From NCBI RefSeq assembly GCF_002863865.1, contig NZ_CP022684.1:2447501-2511500 (forward strand): a stretch of DNA of 64,000 bases. Direction: 5' to 3'. Below, one piece after another: positions 45,458 through 54,001 of the stretch. The notes under the pieces are model-generated. The model was not told the DNA's origin. It searched no databases and saw only the letters and a list, made by a program, of their open reading frames with translations. The DNA comes from Ketobacter alkanivorans. Its GTDB lineage: Bacteria; Pseudomonadota; Gammaproteobacteria; Pseudomonadales; Ketobacteraceae. Position numbers and translations under genes: made by a program. Each line of letters starts with the position of its first letter. Positions within the stretch are counted from its first letter, which is position 1.

Positions 45458-46207
45458 CTAGAAATGCAGCTTTATCAACGCATTTAAGTTGCGCTCATTC
45501 ACATCACGCACGCCATACTTATTGTTCCAGTAAACGTATTCGACTCCGACATATAAAGGCTGACTCCGCACCTCCGTTACTTGCCATTTCAGTTGTGAGG
45601 TGAGGTTGAACGACGTGGCATACTGACCGGAAACGCCACTCACCCAATCAAAAAAGCCATCATAAAGAAACGACTGACTACCAAAAGAGAAAGGCAGCCC
45701 CCAAACCAGGTTCAACATACTGTTATCATCTACCATGTCGTTACGACGGGTGAACGCATTGACCTTGAAATACCTAAACCCAGGTACGCGCCAATCTGTA
45801 CCAATACCGTAAGCCTGATTATCCTCTCCAAGCGGATGAGCGTGTTCAACCCTAACCGCCACCAATACGTCGGTTAACCAACCCGTTTGAATATTCCATG
45901 ATGTATTTTTGTTCACGCTGCCCCGTACTAGCAATTCCGCGTAGGCACTGTAATCATGTTCCTCATCGTATTTGTTATCGATAAAGAAGAAGTGATCGCC
46001 GAAGCTATAGTCCGCACCCCATTCGATAGTGAAAATAGTGAGTTCGTAATCACTTAGTTGATAGTGATTACCGTGTAACGCACTCAAACTGACGTCAGAC
46101 CAATTGACTTCCACAGCATCAACATCTGAAGCTGGTGCAAAAGCCATCATTACTAAGACCAAAAGCGTATGAAACCGATTCCTGCTCATTGAAAATGTCA
46201 TTATCAT
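45458..46207 (-). CDS. Tsx/OmpK-like outer-membrane channel protein
   Basis: A protein of 249 residues with a signal peptide (about 1-31) and a twelve-strand-like beta barrel. The segments IFTIEWGADYSFGDHFFFID, YAELLVRGSVN and the ending NLNALIKLHF follow the pattern of nucleoside-specific Tsx channels and OmpK. It would let a small hydrophilic molecule pass the outer membrane. Its start overlaps the stop of the HAD gene by four bases (ATGA 46204-46207). In this operon it could be the export or import port of the product, which is inference. Confidence 0.78.
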   Translation of the reverse strand: MIMTFSMSRNRFHTLLVLVMMAFAPASDVDAVEVNWSDVSLSALHGNHYQLSDYELTIFTIEWGADYSFGDHFFFIDNKYDEEHDYSAYAELLVRGSVNKNTSWNIQTGWLTDVLVAVRVEHAHPLGEDNQAYGIGTDWRVPGFRYFKVNAFTRRNDMVDDNSMLNLVWGLPFSFGSQSFLYDGFFDWVSGVSGQYATSFNLTSQLKWQVTEVRSQPLYVGVEYVYWNNKYGVRDVNERNLNALIKLHF

Positions 46208-46881
46208 GTAGCCCTCAGAACAGTGAACGGCATTGTTAACAGTTTCTGGTACTGTTTAACTAACGCATCTGATGGATTGACTAAGTTAGGGCACCCCACA
46301 CAAGACAGCATGGCCTGATCGGAAATGTCATCGCCGTACGCATAGCTATGCGCCAGGTCTATACCTTGGCGCTTCGCAAATTCTCGCATCCTTCTGGCTT
46401 TGCCCTCACCTATGGTGGGCTCCGACAATAAAAACCCGGTATAACGATGGTTATCCTGCTCCAAGTCTGTAGCCAGTATATGAGTTACACCCAGGTCTTC
46501 GGCAATGGGACGCAACAGCCCGTCAAAAGACCCTGAAACAAACACAATCAGATGTCCCTGCGCCTGATGAGATTTCAGTTTATCTACCGTATCTGCGATA
46601 TAGTGGGATGCTTCGTTGAAGGTCAACTCATACCACTTTCGACCCAGCCGATCTATTTCATCCACAGGGTAATCGCTCAGTATTCTGTAATAGAACCGGT
46701 TAAGCTGTTCTCGACTGCTGTTCGGCATCAACATGCCACGCCGTATCTTCTGGCAATCACGAGCAAAGGCACTGGATAGCGAGCCTACCTCCACCTCGAG
46801 GAAATCCAGAAAACTGAACATGCTTTTCAGGTCTATTAACGTATTATCGACATCAAAAAATGCGGCTATAGTGCTAGCCAT
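46204..46881 (-). CDS. HAD-IB phosphatase
   Basis: A phosphatase of 225 residues in HAD subfamily IB, related to phosphoserine phosphatase. The four motifs are there: the nucleophile and acid in FFDVDNTL (Asp10, Asp12), motif II in FVSGSFDG, the Lys in GEGKARRM, and the acidic loop in YAYGDDISDQAM. It removes a phosphate from a small molecule or lipid. It overlaps the AfsA-type gene by eight bases and so is surely made with it. In butyrolactone formation the first AfsA product is a phosphate ester that must lose its phosphate; this enzyme would fit that step, by inference. Confidence 0.9.
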   Translation of the reverse strand: MASTIAAFFDVDNTLIDLKSMFSFLDFLEVEVGSLSSAFARDCQKIRRGMLMPNSSREQLNRFYYRILSDYPVDEIDRLGRKWYELTFNEASHYIADTVDKLKSHQAQGHLIVFVSGSFDGLLRPIAEDLGVTHILATDLEQDNHRYTGFLLSEPTIGEGKARRMREFAKRQGIDLAHSYAYGDDISDQAMLSCVGCPNLVNPSDALVKQYQKLLTMPFTVLRAT

Positions 46882-47617
46882 TGATTGCCACCTCCGGTAG
46901 TTTGGTTTGCGCCATAATCAGCTCACGCGCTGCTGTGTCTTCTTTTTGCTCAATATGATCTGCGTCGTACGCAATGAATTCATAGCAGGCCTGTGCGCAA
47001 ACCCTGCCACACTGGATTACGCGACACTCTATATCGAACGCCAACACGCCAGGCTTATGCGTTTTGTGACTGAGTATTCGATAATTGAGTTTGATATCGA
47101 GGGGAAAGACAAAACGTCGATATTCCATAGACGACTTCTTGATGACAAAGTAGAATTCACGTTCATAGGCTTTCAGGTAGTATTGCTCCGTCACTGCCAG
47201 AAACATCTGTCGACAGGCCTCTACCAAAACCATGCCTGATACATGCTGTCCGGTAATATGATCATCCAAGTCGCTACAGCGATCATCAATGTGTACGTCA
47301 GCCTCGTATAGATGCTCTGAAACTCGACGAGGAACGGATAGCATGGAATTAGCACAATTGTGCTTATGCACCAAATGACGACTGGACTTACGTATGGCTT
47401 CGAACGCAATATTGACACCCAGCCCTTTGAGTTCAACTGCATCATGGGAGATTCGATTAGCTCTTTCCATGGCTACTCCCTGGCCCAGATGGTACGCAAC
47501 CCCCTCTTTCGGAATGGTGTTTCGAAACAATTGCTTTTCAAAGTTAGAAATCGAAATTGTATTTTCGTGATTCAGAAACTTACTGAACTTATCTCCAACA
47601 ACAAATACTTTTTTCAT
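46874..47617 (-). CDS. AfsA-type hotdog-fold protein (A-factor biosynthesis family)
   Basis: A protein of 247 residues with one well-conserved AfsA hotdog domain (about 84-190): the first block HKHNCANSMLSVPRR (84-98), then DDHITGQHVSG and GMVLVEACRQM with the probable catalytic Glu133 and Arg136, and the later SSMEYRRFVFPLDI. Streptomyces AfsA has about 300 residues and two such repeats and makes A-factor by joining a beta-ketoacyl group to dihydroxyacetone phosphate. The N-terminal ~80 residues here may be a degenerate first copy. It is first in a five-gene operon, divergent from a LysR gene. A related acyl-transfer reaction is probable, but the product is not known. Confidence 0.85.
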   Translation of the reverse strand: MKKVFVVGDKFSKFLNHENTISISNFEKQLFRNTIPKEGVAYHLGQGVAMERANRISHDAVELKGLGVNIAFEAIRKSSRHLVHKHNCANSMLSVPRRVSEHLYEADVHIDDRCSDLDDHITGQHVSGMVLVEACRQMFLAVTEQYYLKAYEREFYFVIKKSSMEYRRFVFPLDIKLNYRILSHKTHKPGVLAFDIECRVIQCGRVCAQACYEFIAYDADHIEQKEDTAARELIMAQTKLPEVAING

Positions 47618-47751
47618 AACTTCATCCTAAAGTTACCGATCAATGGATTTATCTTCTAAGTCGCTTGTTTCTTTTCCTCTGACACCAGTGATTTTATGGC
47701 GCGATAATTCAGTTGTGGAATAGCTAAATTAGACAAGGAGGTTGTTCGCAA

Positions 47752-48597
47752 ATGAACAACATTAACTGGGGATTGTTAAAGTACGCATTAATGACCGTTC
47801 GCAAAGGGTCTGCATCCGGCGCTGCTATCGAGCTGGGAGTGACCCACGCCACTATCATTCGTGGCTTGAAAAGGCTTGAGCATGAAACCGGGACCAAGCT
47901 TTTTAACAAAAGCCCTTCAGGCTACACGCCAACAGAACAGGGTTCTCAACTTATCGAACTGGCAGACGCCATTGAAGCGCAAATCTTTCATTGGCTTCAG
48001 ACAATAGAGAGCGATGCCCCTACTATTTCTGGCGAGTTGAGGGTGGCCACAACTGAAATCATTGCCAATGGAATACTCTGCCCCAGGCTTTCTCACTTTT
48101 ACAGCGTGTATCCCAATATCCAGCTCGACATTAAGACATCTTATGAGTTTTGCAACCTGACCCGCTACGAAGCAGACGTCGCATTACGCTCAACCAATGA
48201 GCCCCCAGAACATCTGGTAGGGCGACACATTTCAAACATCACGTGGGCGGTATATGAAAGCAGGGCTCATCCACAACAGGAGAGCAACTGGGTTGGCTTT
48301 ATCGATGATAGCTTACCACCGGCCAAGTGGCTGAAGACGCTGTACCCTGACGCTCGTATCCGGTACAAAGCGTCCTCTATATTGAATCAAATTGAGGCCA
48401 CCAAGGCCGGGGTTGGTAAAGCCCTGCTACCGTGTTTTTTGGCAGATCAGGAATCGGAGCTTACGAAACTAGAGGCTTTGAGCAACGAATACAGCACACA
48501 ACTTTGGCTACTCTATAACTCGGAATCCCGACAGAATAAAAAAGTGCGTGCTTTCGTCGAATGGATCAACAGTCAATTTACGTCTGACTACATTTAG
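47752..48597 (+). CDS. LysR-family transcription regulator
   Basis: A regulator of 281 residues: an N-terminal winged helix-turn-helix (about 3-62: ASGAAIELGVTHATIIRGLK, with LFNKSPSGYTPTEQG following) and a C-terminal periplasmic-binding-like effector domain (about 90-275). It has a very strong ribosome site, AGGAGG, about 10 bases upstream. It is divergent from the AfsA operon, with 134 bases between, as is usual for LysR regulators and their target. The effector could be the operon's product or precursor. Its end overlaps the convergent membrane-protein gene by 20 bases. Confidence 0.9.
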   Translation: MNNINWGLLKYALMTVRKGSASGAAIELGVTHATIIRGLKRLEHETGTKLFNKSPSGYTPTEQGSQLIELADAIEAQIFHWLQTIESDAPTISGELRVATTEIIANGILCPRLSHFYSVYPNIQLDIKTSYEFCNLTRYEADVALRSTNEPPEHLVGRHISNITWAVYESRAHPQQESNWVGFIDDSLPPAKWLKTLYPDARIRYKASSILNQIEATKAGVGKALLPCFLADQESELTKLEALSNEYSTQLWLLYNSESRQNKKVRAFVEWINSQFTSDYI

Positions 48598-49681
48598 CTT
48601 TCATTGGCCAGAATTCCAGATGGTCGGTTATCGCCACCAACACAGGAAAGCTAAAGGCCAACATGGCGTTCGCAGCCCACAGCTCTAATTGGTAACTAGG
48701 GGCACCGCTGGCCATCTCGATCATTAATATTTGATCCGCAAACAAAAAGTATATACGGTTTAGTGCATAGCCTGACACCAACGACACACCTATCAAGGCC
48801 AGCCCTCGATAGGGTTGGGCTATTCCTGTCAGCAGGTTTCCCTGATAGAGACTTAGCGGCACAAACACACCAAATATATAAGTCACGGGGCCATGCACCA
48901 AGTAGAGTACTGGATCCCATTTTAATTCAACAATAGCAATGTAATACACCGCCACCGAAAGCGATATTACTAGCAGGCTGCTTAATACAGCGCGACCGAA
49001 TGCCTGATCTGCTCGCACCATCACGCTTACAGGCCAAAAGTCCAGCAGCACCAATGTAAAAATCATGGCCACCGTTGTCACGAGAAAGCTCACGCTATAC
49101 CACGCATTGAACCAACCACCTGGATCAATGGACGCTTCATACAAAGGCGTTGCCTTGAGGAATTCAAAGTTAAACAACGACCCGAAAAGCATATAACCGA
49201 TCAGATAGGCTGCGCCGTACAATATAAGTGCTTTCCATAACGGATGTACGTTGGGTTTATTCAGCGGCCATAGATTCCATACGATGGCAAACCAGAAGGT
49301 AACCACCACACTGACTATCGCGAAATGAATTAAGGGAGGGCGAGGCAAGCTTATACCACCGCCCACCAGATAAAACGTCAGCGCAGCAAATACCGCACCC
49401 AAGATTAAACTCAGCATGATATAAGCAAACCCTCGCCAAGGCTGAGCTAACCTGTATACTGGCCCAGGGTATTGCTGCTGTATCCAAACCCCTATCAAAA
49501 CTTGACTGGGCACACAGGAAATACAGAAAAAAGCCACCCATGTCCCCAAGAAAGGTTCTGCCACTGAGTACATCAATCCCATGGCAATTATTAGTACCAA
49601 TAACAGCGTGCTCGCCGCCAGCGCTGTTCCTTTGGGAACGATCAGTTTTACCGGGGCTTGTTGTGCTATGTCTCTGCTCAT
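48578..49681 (-). CDS. Multi-span membrane protein with internal duplication
   Basis: An inner-membrane protein of 367 residues with about ten hydrophobic segments that I do not recognise. It shows an internal repeat: QPWRGFAYIMLSLILGAVFA in the first half and QPYRGLALIGVSLVSGYALN in the second, and WP-containing ends NLWPLN, DFWPVS and EFWPMK recur. Such pseudo-symmetry is typical of transporters. ATG 49681 is preferred to the ATG at 49732 because AGGAAG stands five bases before it. It is the last of a five-gene operon and overlaps the LysR gene by 20 bases at the tail. The operon setting suggests transport of the cluster's product or precursor. Confidence 0.75.
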   Translation of the reverse strand: MSRDIAQQAPVKLIVPKGTALAASTLLLVLIIAMGLMYSVAEPFLGTWVAFFCISCVPSQVLIGVWIQQQYPGPVYRLAQPWRGFAYIMLSLILGAVFAALTFYLVGGGISLPRPPLIHFAIVSVVVTFWFAIVWNLWPLNKPNVHPLWKALILYGAAYLIGYMLFGSLFNFEFLKATPLYEASIDPGGWFNAWYSVSFLVTTVAMIFTLVLLDFWPVSVMVRADQAFGRAVLSSLLVISLSVAVYYIAIVELKWDPVLYLVHGPVTYIFGVFVPLSLYQGNLLTGIAQPYRGLALIGVSLVSGYALNRIYFLFADQILMIEMASGAPSYQLELWAANAMLAFSFPVLVAITDHLEFWPMKAKCSQT

Positions 49682-49735
49682 GATTCTTCCTGTCCAGTGT
49701 GTAGCAGTTACGTTTATGTCACTGTTTCGCATGCT

Positions 49736-50233
49736 TCAGATTGGAATTCTCAACAACAACAGCAGAAGAAAGCCAAACATCAGCATAATAAAGTGAACAA
49801 TCTGTACCGAGCCCATTTTGATCCAGTAGCCAAACCACAGGCCACCGATCAGAAAGAAGAACCAAAGTGAAAGAAACGCTGACACTGATAACGTCGCCAC
49901 ATCGGTTAACCATACAGAATCCACTCTGCCCAGCTGCAAGCCAACGGCCGCCATAGCCAACGCAACCAACATCAATGTTGTTGCAATGGACAACTGTGTT
50001 AAGGCCACGATTCGCAACAACAAAGGGACACGTGCGTCGCTTTTGATCGCACGAACCAACAACCCCTGCCCCAGTATGCCGTCTTCACGAATTGCGTCCA
50101 TTCTCATCATGCGCCTTAACAACGTGATATTGGTGTTGGCATCCATCAGATTATTAAGGGCAGCCAATAACAGCCAGCTGCCCAGCCCACCAAATACTAT
50201 TGCTTTTGCCAGCCAAAAGGCATCCAATGTCAT
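49736..50233 (-). CDS. DUF2165-like small membrane protein
   Basis: A membrane protein of 165 residues with four hydrophobic segments: about 8-28, 72-95, 105-132 and 140-162. The first loop, LNNLMDANTNITLLRRMMRMD, is like that of DUF2165 proteins. Function is unknown. It is separated from the preceding gene by 20 bases and from the next by 54, so it belongs to the operon of 52.6-48.6 kb. It could be a small partner subunit of the duplicated membrane protein. Confidence 0.7.
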   Translation of the reverse strand: MTLDAFWLAKAIVFGGLGSWLLLAALNNLMDANTNITLLRRMMRMDAIREDGILGQGLLVRAIKSDARVPLLLRIVALTQLSIATTLMLVALAMAAVGLQLGRVDSVWLTDVATLSVSAFLSLWFFFLIGGLWFGYWIKMGSVQIVHFIMLMFGFLLLLLLRIPI

Positions 50234-50253
50234 CGGTTAGGCCCCATATTGCA

Positions 50254-50898
50254 TTAGCGCTGGTTCATGTTGTCTTTCAGATCGTTGTACATTTCCATTA
50301 CAAACGGATCGTGCAGCCACGCTGGGGTCGAACGACGATTCATAATCGTATTCCACGTCACCTCACGCTCAAAAGCCATCAACGCTCCACCCCGACCGAC
50401 AATAACCCACCCCCAGGATTGAGTTTCTGTGAAGAACAGCTTCACTCTCATACCGGTGGCCAGATGCTCCTTTCCTTCATCATCGGTATAGGGAAACGGC
50501 AGTTCGTGGGGGATTTTTTCGGGTTTTTCTTTCAACGACAGCACCCACTTAATTTCGAATGCATCGCCCACATCCGGCGCTAATACTTTTAATGCATCCA
50601 CTGCCGTTTTCCTGGCTGACTCTTCGTCAGGCAGACCTGGCCCGCAATGCTGTCCATCGACGTGCATGAACCCCATTATCCTGGTTACATTCAGATCCAC
50701 ACTCACGCTGAAGTGTTCACCGCCATACCCTGTATTCTGCCCATTTTGTTTTTCATAGCGATACACAAATATCGGAATCTCATCATGATTCATCAACAAA
50801 CAACTTCGATATTCATAGCCTTCCGGGATGGCAACCCTGTCTTGAATGAGCTGCTCTGCCTGGTGCCTTAAATCATCCATTTTTGCGTTGGTATACAT
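50254..50898 (-). CDS. Orphan soluble protein
   Basis: A protein of 214 residues that I do not recognise. It has no signal peptide or membrane span. It begins with an amphipathic helix (MDDLRHQAEQLIQ) and continues as alpha/beta with regions such as YRSCLLMNHDEIPIFVYRY, FSVSVDLNVTRIMGFMHVDG and MRVKLFFTETQSWGWVIVG; a strand-rich enzyme-like or ligand-binding fold is possible. ATG 50898 is used, with GGAG seven bases upstream. It stands between a TauD-like oxygenase gene and two membrane-protein genes in a compact operon, so it is probably needed for the same pathway. Confidence 0.65.
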   Translation of the reverse strand: MYTNAKMDDLRHQAEQLIQDRVAIPEGYEYRSCLLMNHDEIPIFVYRYEKQNGQNTGYGGEHFSVSVDLNVTRIMGFMHVDGQHCGPGLPDEESARKTAVDALKVLAPDVGDAFEIKWVLSLKEKPEKIPHELPFPYTDDEGKEHLATGMRVKLFFTETQSWGWVIVGRGGALMAFEREVTWNTIMNRRSTPAWLHDPFVMEMYNDLKDNMNQR

Positions 50899-50916
50899 CA
50901 GCAATCTCCTTTGCTA

Positions 50917-51924
50917 CTAAAACCAGATGCCACCACGGTTCTGACCACCTTGGGTAGCTCCGTAAAGGGGTTTGAACGCGGGATCCAGATCGCGTCCACG
51001 GTATGCCGCCAGCCATAAACGAAATAGAAACCGGGCGTGCTGCTCGCTGTCCTGATACTCGTTTCTGGAATGGCAGACGGTAAAGTTATTCAAAAACTGG
51101 ATATCTCCTTTCTCAAACGGCAGATCCAGACATACATCAACCTGATCCAGCCTCGCGTCCAGATAGTCCAGAGCGGCTACCTGCAAATCACTGAATCGTG
51201 GTACATCCTCATATTCCTGAGCAATCTCGATAAAGCGTCGCAAATAGCGGCTGGCAAATTTCCCTTCATATTGGGTAAATACCGGCAACTCATACCAGGG
51301 CTGCGCATCATCCCTTTCAAACGGTGCACGCCCGTGACAAAAGGGGGCACAAAGCACTTCCGCCAGTTCCGATCGCTCCTGTTTGATTTTGTTATACACG
51401 TTGGTAAGGCTTGCCAGCTTACTTTCACCCCCTACCTCTGATTTATTCAAACACAGCAGGGAAACCACATCACAACGGTCAGTATGCCAGGGCAAACGAT
51501 TACTTGAATTGGTGCCTCGGCCACTGTTGGCGTAAAGATTTTCGCCCTGGTCGTATACGTCCTGAATGATTTCCCCTTGGGTACTTTGCTTCAGTGGCAT
51601 ACCAACGTAGTTGCCTATACCGACGTAAATAATGCGCAATTCTTCTTTAGTAAATTGCTCGATCGGCAAGCCTTTCAGTACGACTATTCCACGATCGTTT
51701 TCCAGGCTTTCTCCTACCCAGTTCAGGGTGTCGGATACATCATTAAGGGGAAAATTATCTCTGCTGATATCGCGCAGCCCAGTGATGGATTTCTGGCACT
51801 CAGTCAACGCACGTTTTAGCTCAATGATGTCCTGTGCGCTAAAACGATATTGCCAATCCAGGCTCTGTTTTAGATCTTCTGGCTCCCAGGCGGAGCGATC
51901 TTTTATATAGTCGATTCCAGTCAC
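50917..51924 (-). CDS. TauD/TfdA-family 2OG-Fe(II) dioxygenase
   Basis: An iron- and 2-oxoglutarate-dependent oxygenase of 335 residues. The iron-binding HxD is in RLPWHTDRCD (about residue 147), the distal His in FTVCHSRNEY (about 285), and the 2OG-binding Arg in ARFLFRLWLA (about 305). The layout and length fit the TauD/TfdA or clavaminate-synthase-like family, which hydroxylates or desaturates small molecules. It has no signal peptide. It lies 47 bases after the reductase gene and 18 before the orphan. The substrate is unknown. Confidence 0.9.
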   Translation of the reverse strand: MTGIDYIKDRSAWEPEDLKQSLDWQYRFSAQDIIELKRALTECQKSITGLRDISRDNFPLNDVSDTLNWVGESLENDRGIVVLKGLPIEQFTKEELRIIYVGIGNYVGMPLKQSTQGEIIQDVYDQGENLYANSGRGTNSSNRLPWHTDRCDVVSLLCLNKSEVGGESKLASLTNVYNKIKQERSELAEVLCAPFCHGRAPFERDDAQPWYELPVFTQYEGKFASRYLRRFIEIAQEYEDVPRFSDLQVAALDYLDARLDQVDVCLDLPFEKGDIQFLNNFTVCHSRNEYQDSEQHARFLFRLWLAAYRGRDLDPAFKPLYGATQGGQNRGGIWF

Positions 51925-51971
51925 GGTTACTTCTCCTTCCCTGTGTTATTAAGCACCTATATCAAGGTTAC

Positions 51972-52622
51972 TTATCGATAAAGGTTCAAGAATTCCTCAA
52001 TTTCATTGTTTCCCTTGATCATGTCGATCGCCTGACCCGGCGGCAGGGGCTGCTTTAACAACAGAGTAATGGCGTTAGCCACATCTTCCCGCGACACCGT
52101 GCAATGGGCGTTAGTAGTATCCGACCAATCGAATTCGTTATTTAGATGACCGGTACCCGGCTCATCCAGAAGCCTGCCCGGTCGCAACAAGGTGTAATTC
52201 AACGATGATCGAATCAAGCGGTCATCGGCGCAGTGACGCGCAACCAGATAGTGCCGGATCTTTTCCGGGCCTCTTAACGGGTCACAGGATTTTAGCGAAC
52301 TGACCATGATGAACTGCTTAATCCCTTTCTGTTCAGCCAGCTCAATCGCCCGTATCGAGCCCCACAGATCCACCAATAATGTTTTGTGGGGACTGGTTGC
52401 CGCCCCTGATCCGGCACTGAATACTATCTGCTCACAACCATCGAAAGCGGCACTCATATCACCTTCGAGGTCACCGAGTACAGCCTCCAGGCCCATTTCC
52501 TCGAACTGGCGCTGTTGCTCTTCAGTGCGCACCATCGCTCGGGCCGGTATGTCATTTTTCACACACCTCTCTGCAAGCAGGCGGCCAATTTTCCCATTTG
52601 CACCAATGATTAACGTTTTCAT
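51972..52622 (-). CDS. NAD(P)-binding reductase (atypical SDR)
   Basis: A 216-residue protein of the atypical SDR group (NAD(P)H-binding, NmrA/YwnB-like). The N-terminal nucleotide motif IIGANGKIGRLL (about 4-15), the GDLEGD acidic site and MVSSLKSCDP near 107 are present, while the usual YxxxK is seen only in weaker form (HYLVARHCAD). It may reduce or epimerise a small molecule or sense NAD(P)H. It is the first gene of a five-gene operon that runs to 48578, and is divergent from the thiolase gene with about 200 bases between. Confidence 0.85.
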   Translation of the reverse strand: MKTLIIGANGKIGRLLAERCVKNDIPARAMVRTEEQQRQFEEMGLEAVLGDLEGDMSAAFDGCEQIVFSAGSGAATSPHKTLLVDLWGSIRAIELAEQKGIKQFIMVSSLKSCDPLRGPEKIRHYLVARHCADDRLIRSSLNYTLLRPGRLLDEPGTGHLNNEFDWSDTTNAHCTVSREDVANAITLLLKQPLPPGQAIDMIKGNNEIEEFLNLYR

Positions 52623-52828
52623 AGCGGTCCCTGTCGGTTAACGAATCTGTTGCTCTCTGTGCTGAATTATCTCTGGAAGTGCTGGCTAGCTGTATAGCTA
52701 TTTTTGTTGCCACCCTTGTGCATTTCTAATCAACCTATTTGATACCACCATCGCTTATGATCATCTGGCTGTCACATGAGGTAACCAGGATTGGTTCCAT
52801 CATTCGTCAATGCAAGGAGCATGTCAGT

Positions 52829-53998
52829 ATGAGCAAGGTATTTATTGTTGGTTGCGGTATGATTCCCGTTGGAAAGTATCCTGATGAGTCATTAGGGAGC
52901 CTTGGCGGGCGATCCATTGCCAAGGCTCTCTCTCATTGCGGCCTGGAGGCACAGCAGATAGGCGCGCTTTATGCGGGCAATATGATGTCCGGTCAACTGT
53001 GTAAGCAGCAATTGGTGTCTGCACTGCTGGCGCAACAGTGCAACCTGGTGGGCAAGGAAAACATTACAGCCGAAAGCGCCTGCGCATCCGGCGCGGCAGC
53101 ATTGAGACTTGGCTTCATGTCTATCGCCAGTGGCTGTCATGATGCGGTTATTGTGTGCGGCGTGGAAAAGATGACTCACAGCAGCCGCCACGACACTACT
53201 CAAGCACTGGCCACCGCATCCGACCATGAAACCGAGGGCAGTCAAGGGGAGACCTTTCTGACCTTGAACGCACGCTTGATGAAGCACTACCTGGATTGCT
53301 TCGAATTGTCCCACGATCATCTGGCGGACTTTTCCATTAACGCACATCGCAATGCCTGCACTAACCCTAACGCGCTGTTTCGCAAATCAATTTGCAAAAC
53401 AACTTACGATCAATCCAAAGACATCGCGTTTCCGATAAAACTTTACGACGCTCCGGCGATTTGCGATGGCGCAGCCACGATTATCCTTGCCAACGAATCT
53501 GTGGCCCGATCCCTGCGCGCATCAGGACACTCTGTGGCCTATATTCGAGCCTCGGCGGTCGCCAGTGATAACCTGGCCTTGGCCAATCGGCGTGATCATA
53601 CTCGTTTGCGTTCTGCTGAAGACTCGGCCCGGCTGGCTTATAAGCAGGCCGGGATCACGCCTAAACATGTGGATTTTTTTGAGCCCCATGATGCGTATAC
53701 GATTATGACTGCATTGAGCCTGGAAGCAGCAGGGTTCGTGGAGCGGGGTGCCAGCGGCTATAACGCCACCGATGAGCATATTGGGTTACGGGGAGAGTTG
53801 CCGATTTGCACCTTTGGTGGCTTAAAGGCTCGCGGCCATCCGGTGGGGGCAACCGGGGTCTATCAGATGGCGGAAGCTTACTTGCAGTTATGCGATGAGG
53901 CCAATGAAAACCAGGTCGAGGATGCGCACATTGGTATGATTCAGAATTTTTCCGGTACGGCTACGGTAGCATTTACGAATATCATTGAGCGCATATAA
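52829..53998 (+). CDS. Thiolase family protein
   Basis: A thiolase of 389 residues, the size of acetyl-CoA acetyltransferases and SCP-x-like thiolases. The acyl-binding Cys is in ESACASGAAALRLG (about residue 88) and the second active-site block is GGLKARGHPVGATG with its His near residue 335; the final FSGTATVAF is typical. It would join or cleave acyl-CoA chains. The start ATG 52829 has AAGGAG nine bases upstream; the frame extends further to 52739 without a better start. It is divergent from the reductase operon. In this setting it might supply a beta-ketoacyl precursor, by inference. Confidence 0.9.
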   Translation: MSKVFIVGCGMIPVGKYPDESLGSLGGRSIAKALSHCGLEAQQIGALYAGNMMSGQLCKQQLVSALLAQQCNLVGKENITAESACASGAAALRLGFMSIASGCHDAVIVCGVEKMTHSSRHDTTQALATASDHETEGSQGETFLTLNARLMKHYLDCFELSHDHLADFSINAHRNACTNPNALFRKSICKTTYDQSKDIAFPIKLYDAPAICDGAATIILANESVARSLRASGHSVAYIRASAVASDNLALANRRDHTRLRSAEDSARLAYKQAGITPKHVDFFEPHDAYTIMTALSLEAAGFVERGASGYNATDEHIGLRGELPICTFGGLKARGHPVGATGVYQMAEAYLQLCDEANENQVEDAHIGMIQNFSGTATVAFTNIIERI

Positions 53999-54001
53999 AA
54001 A

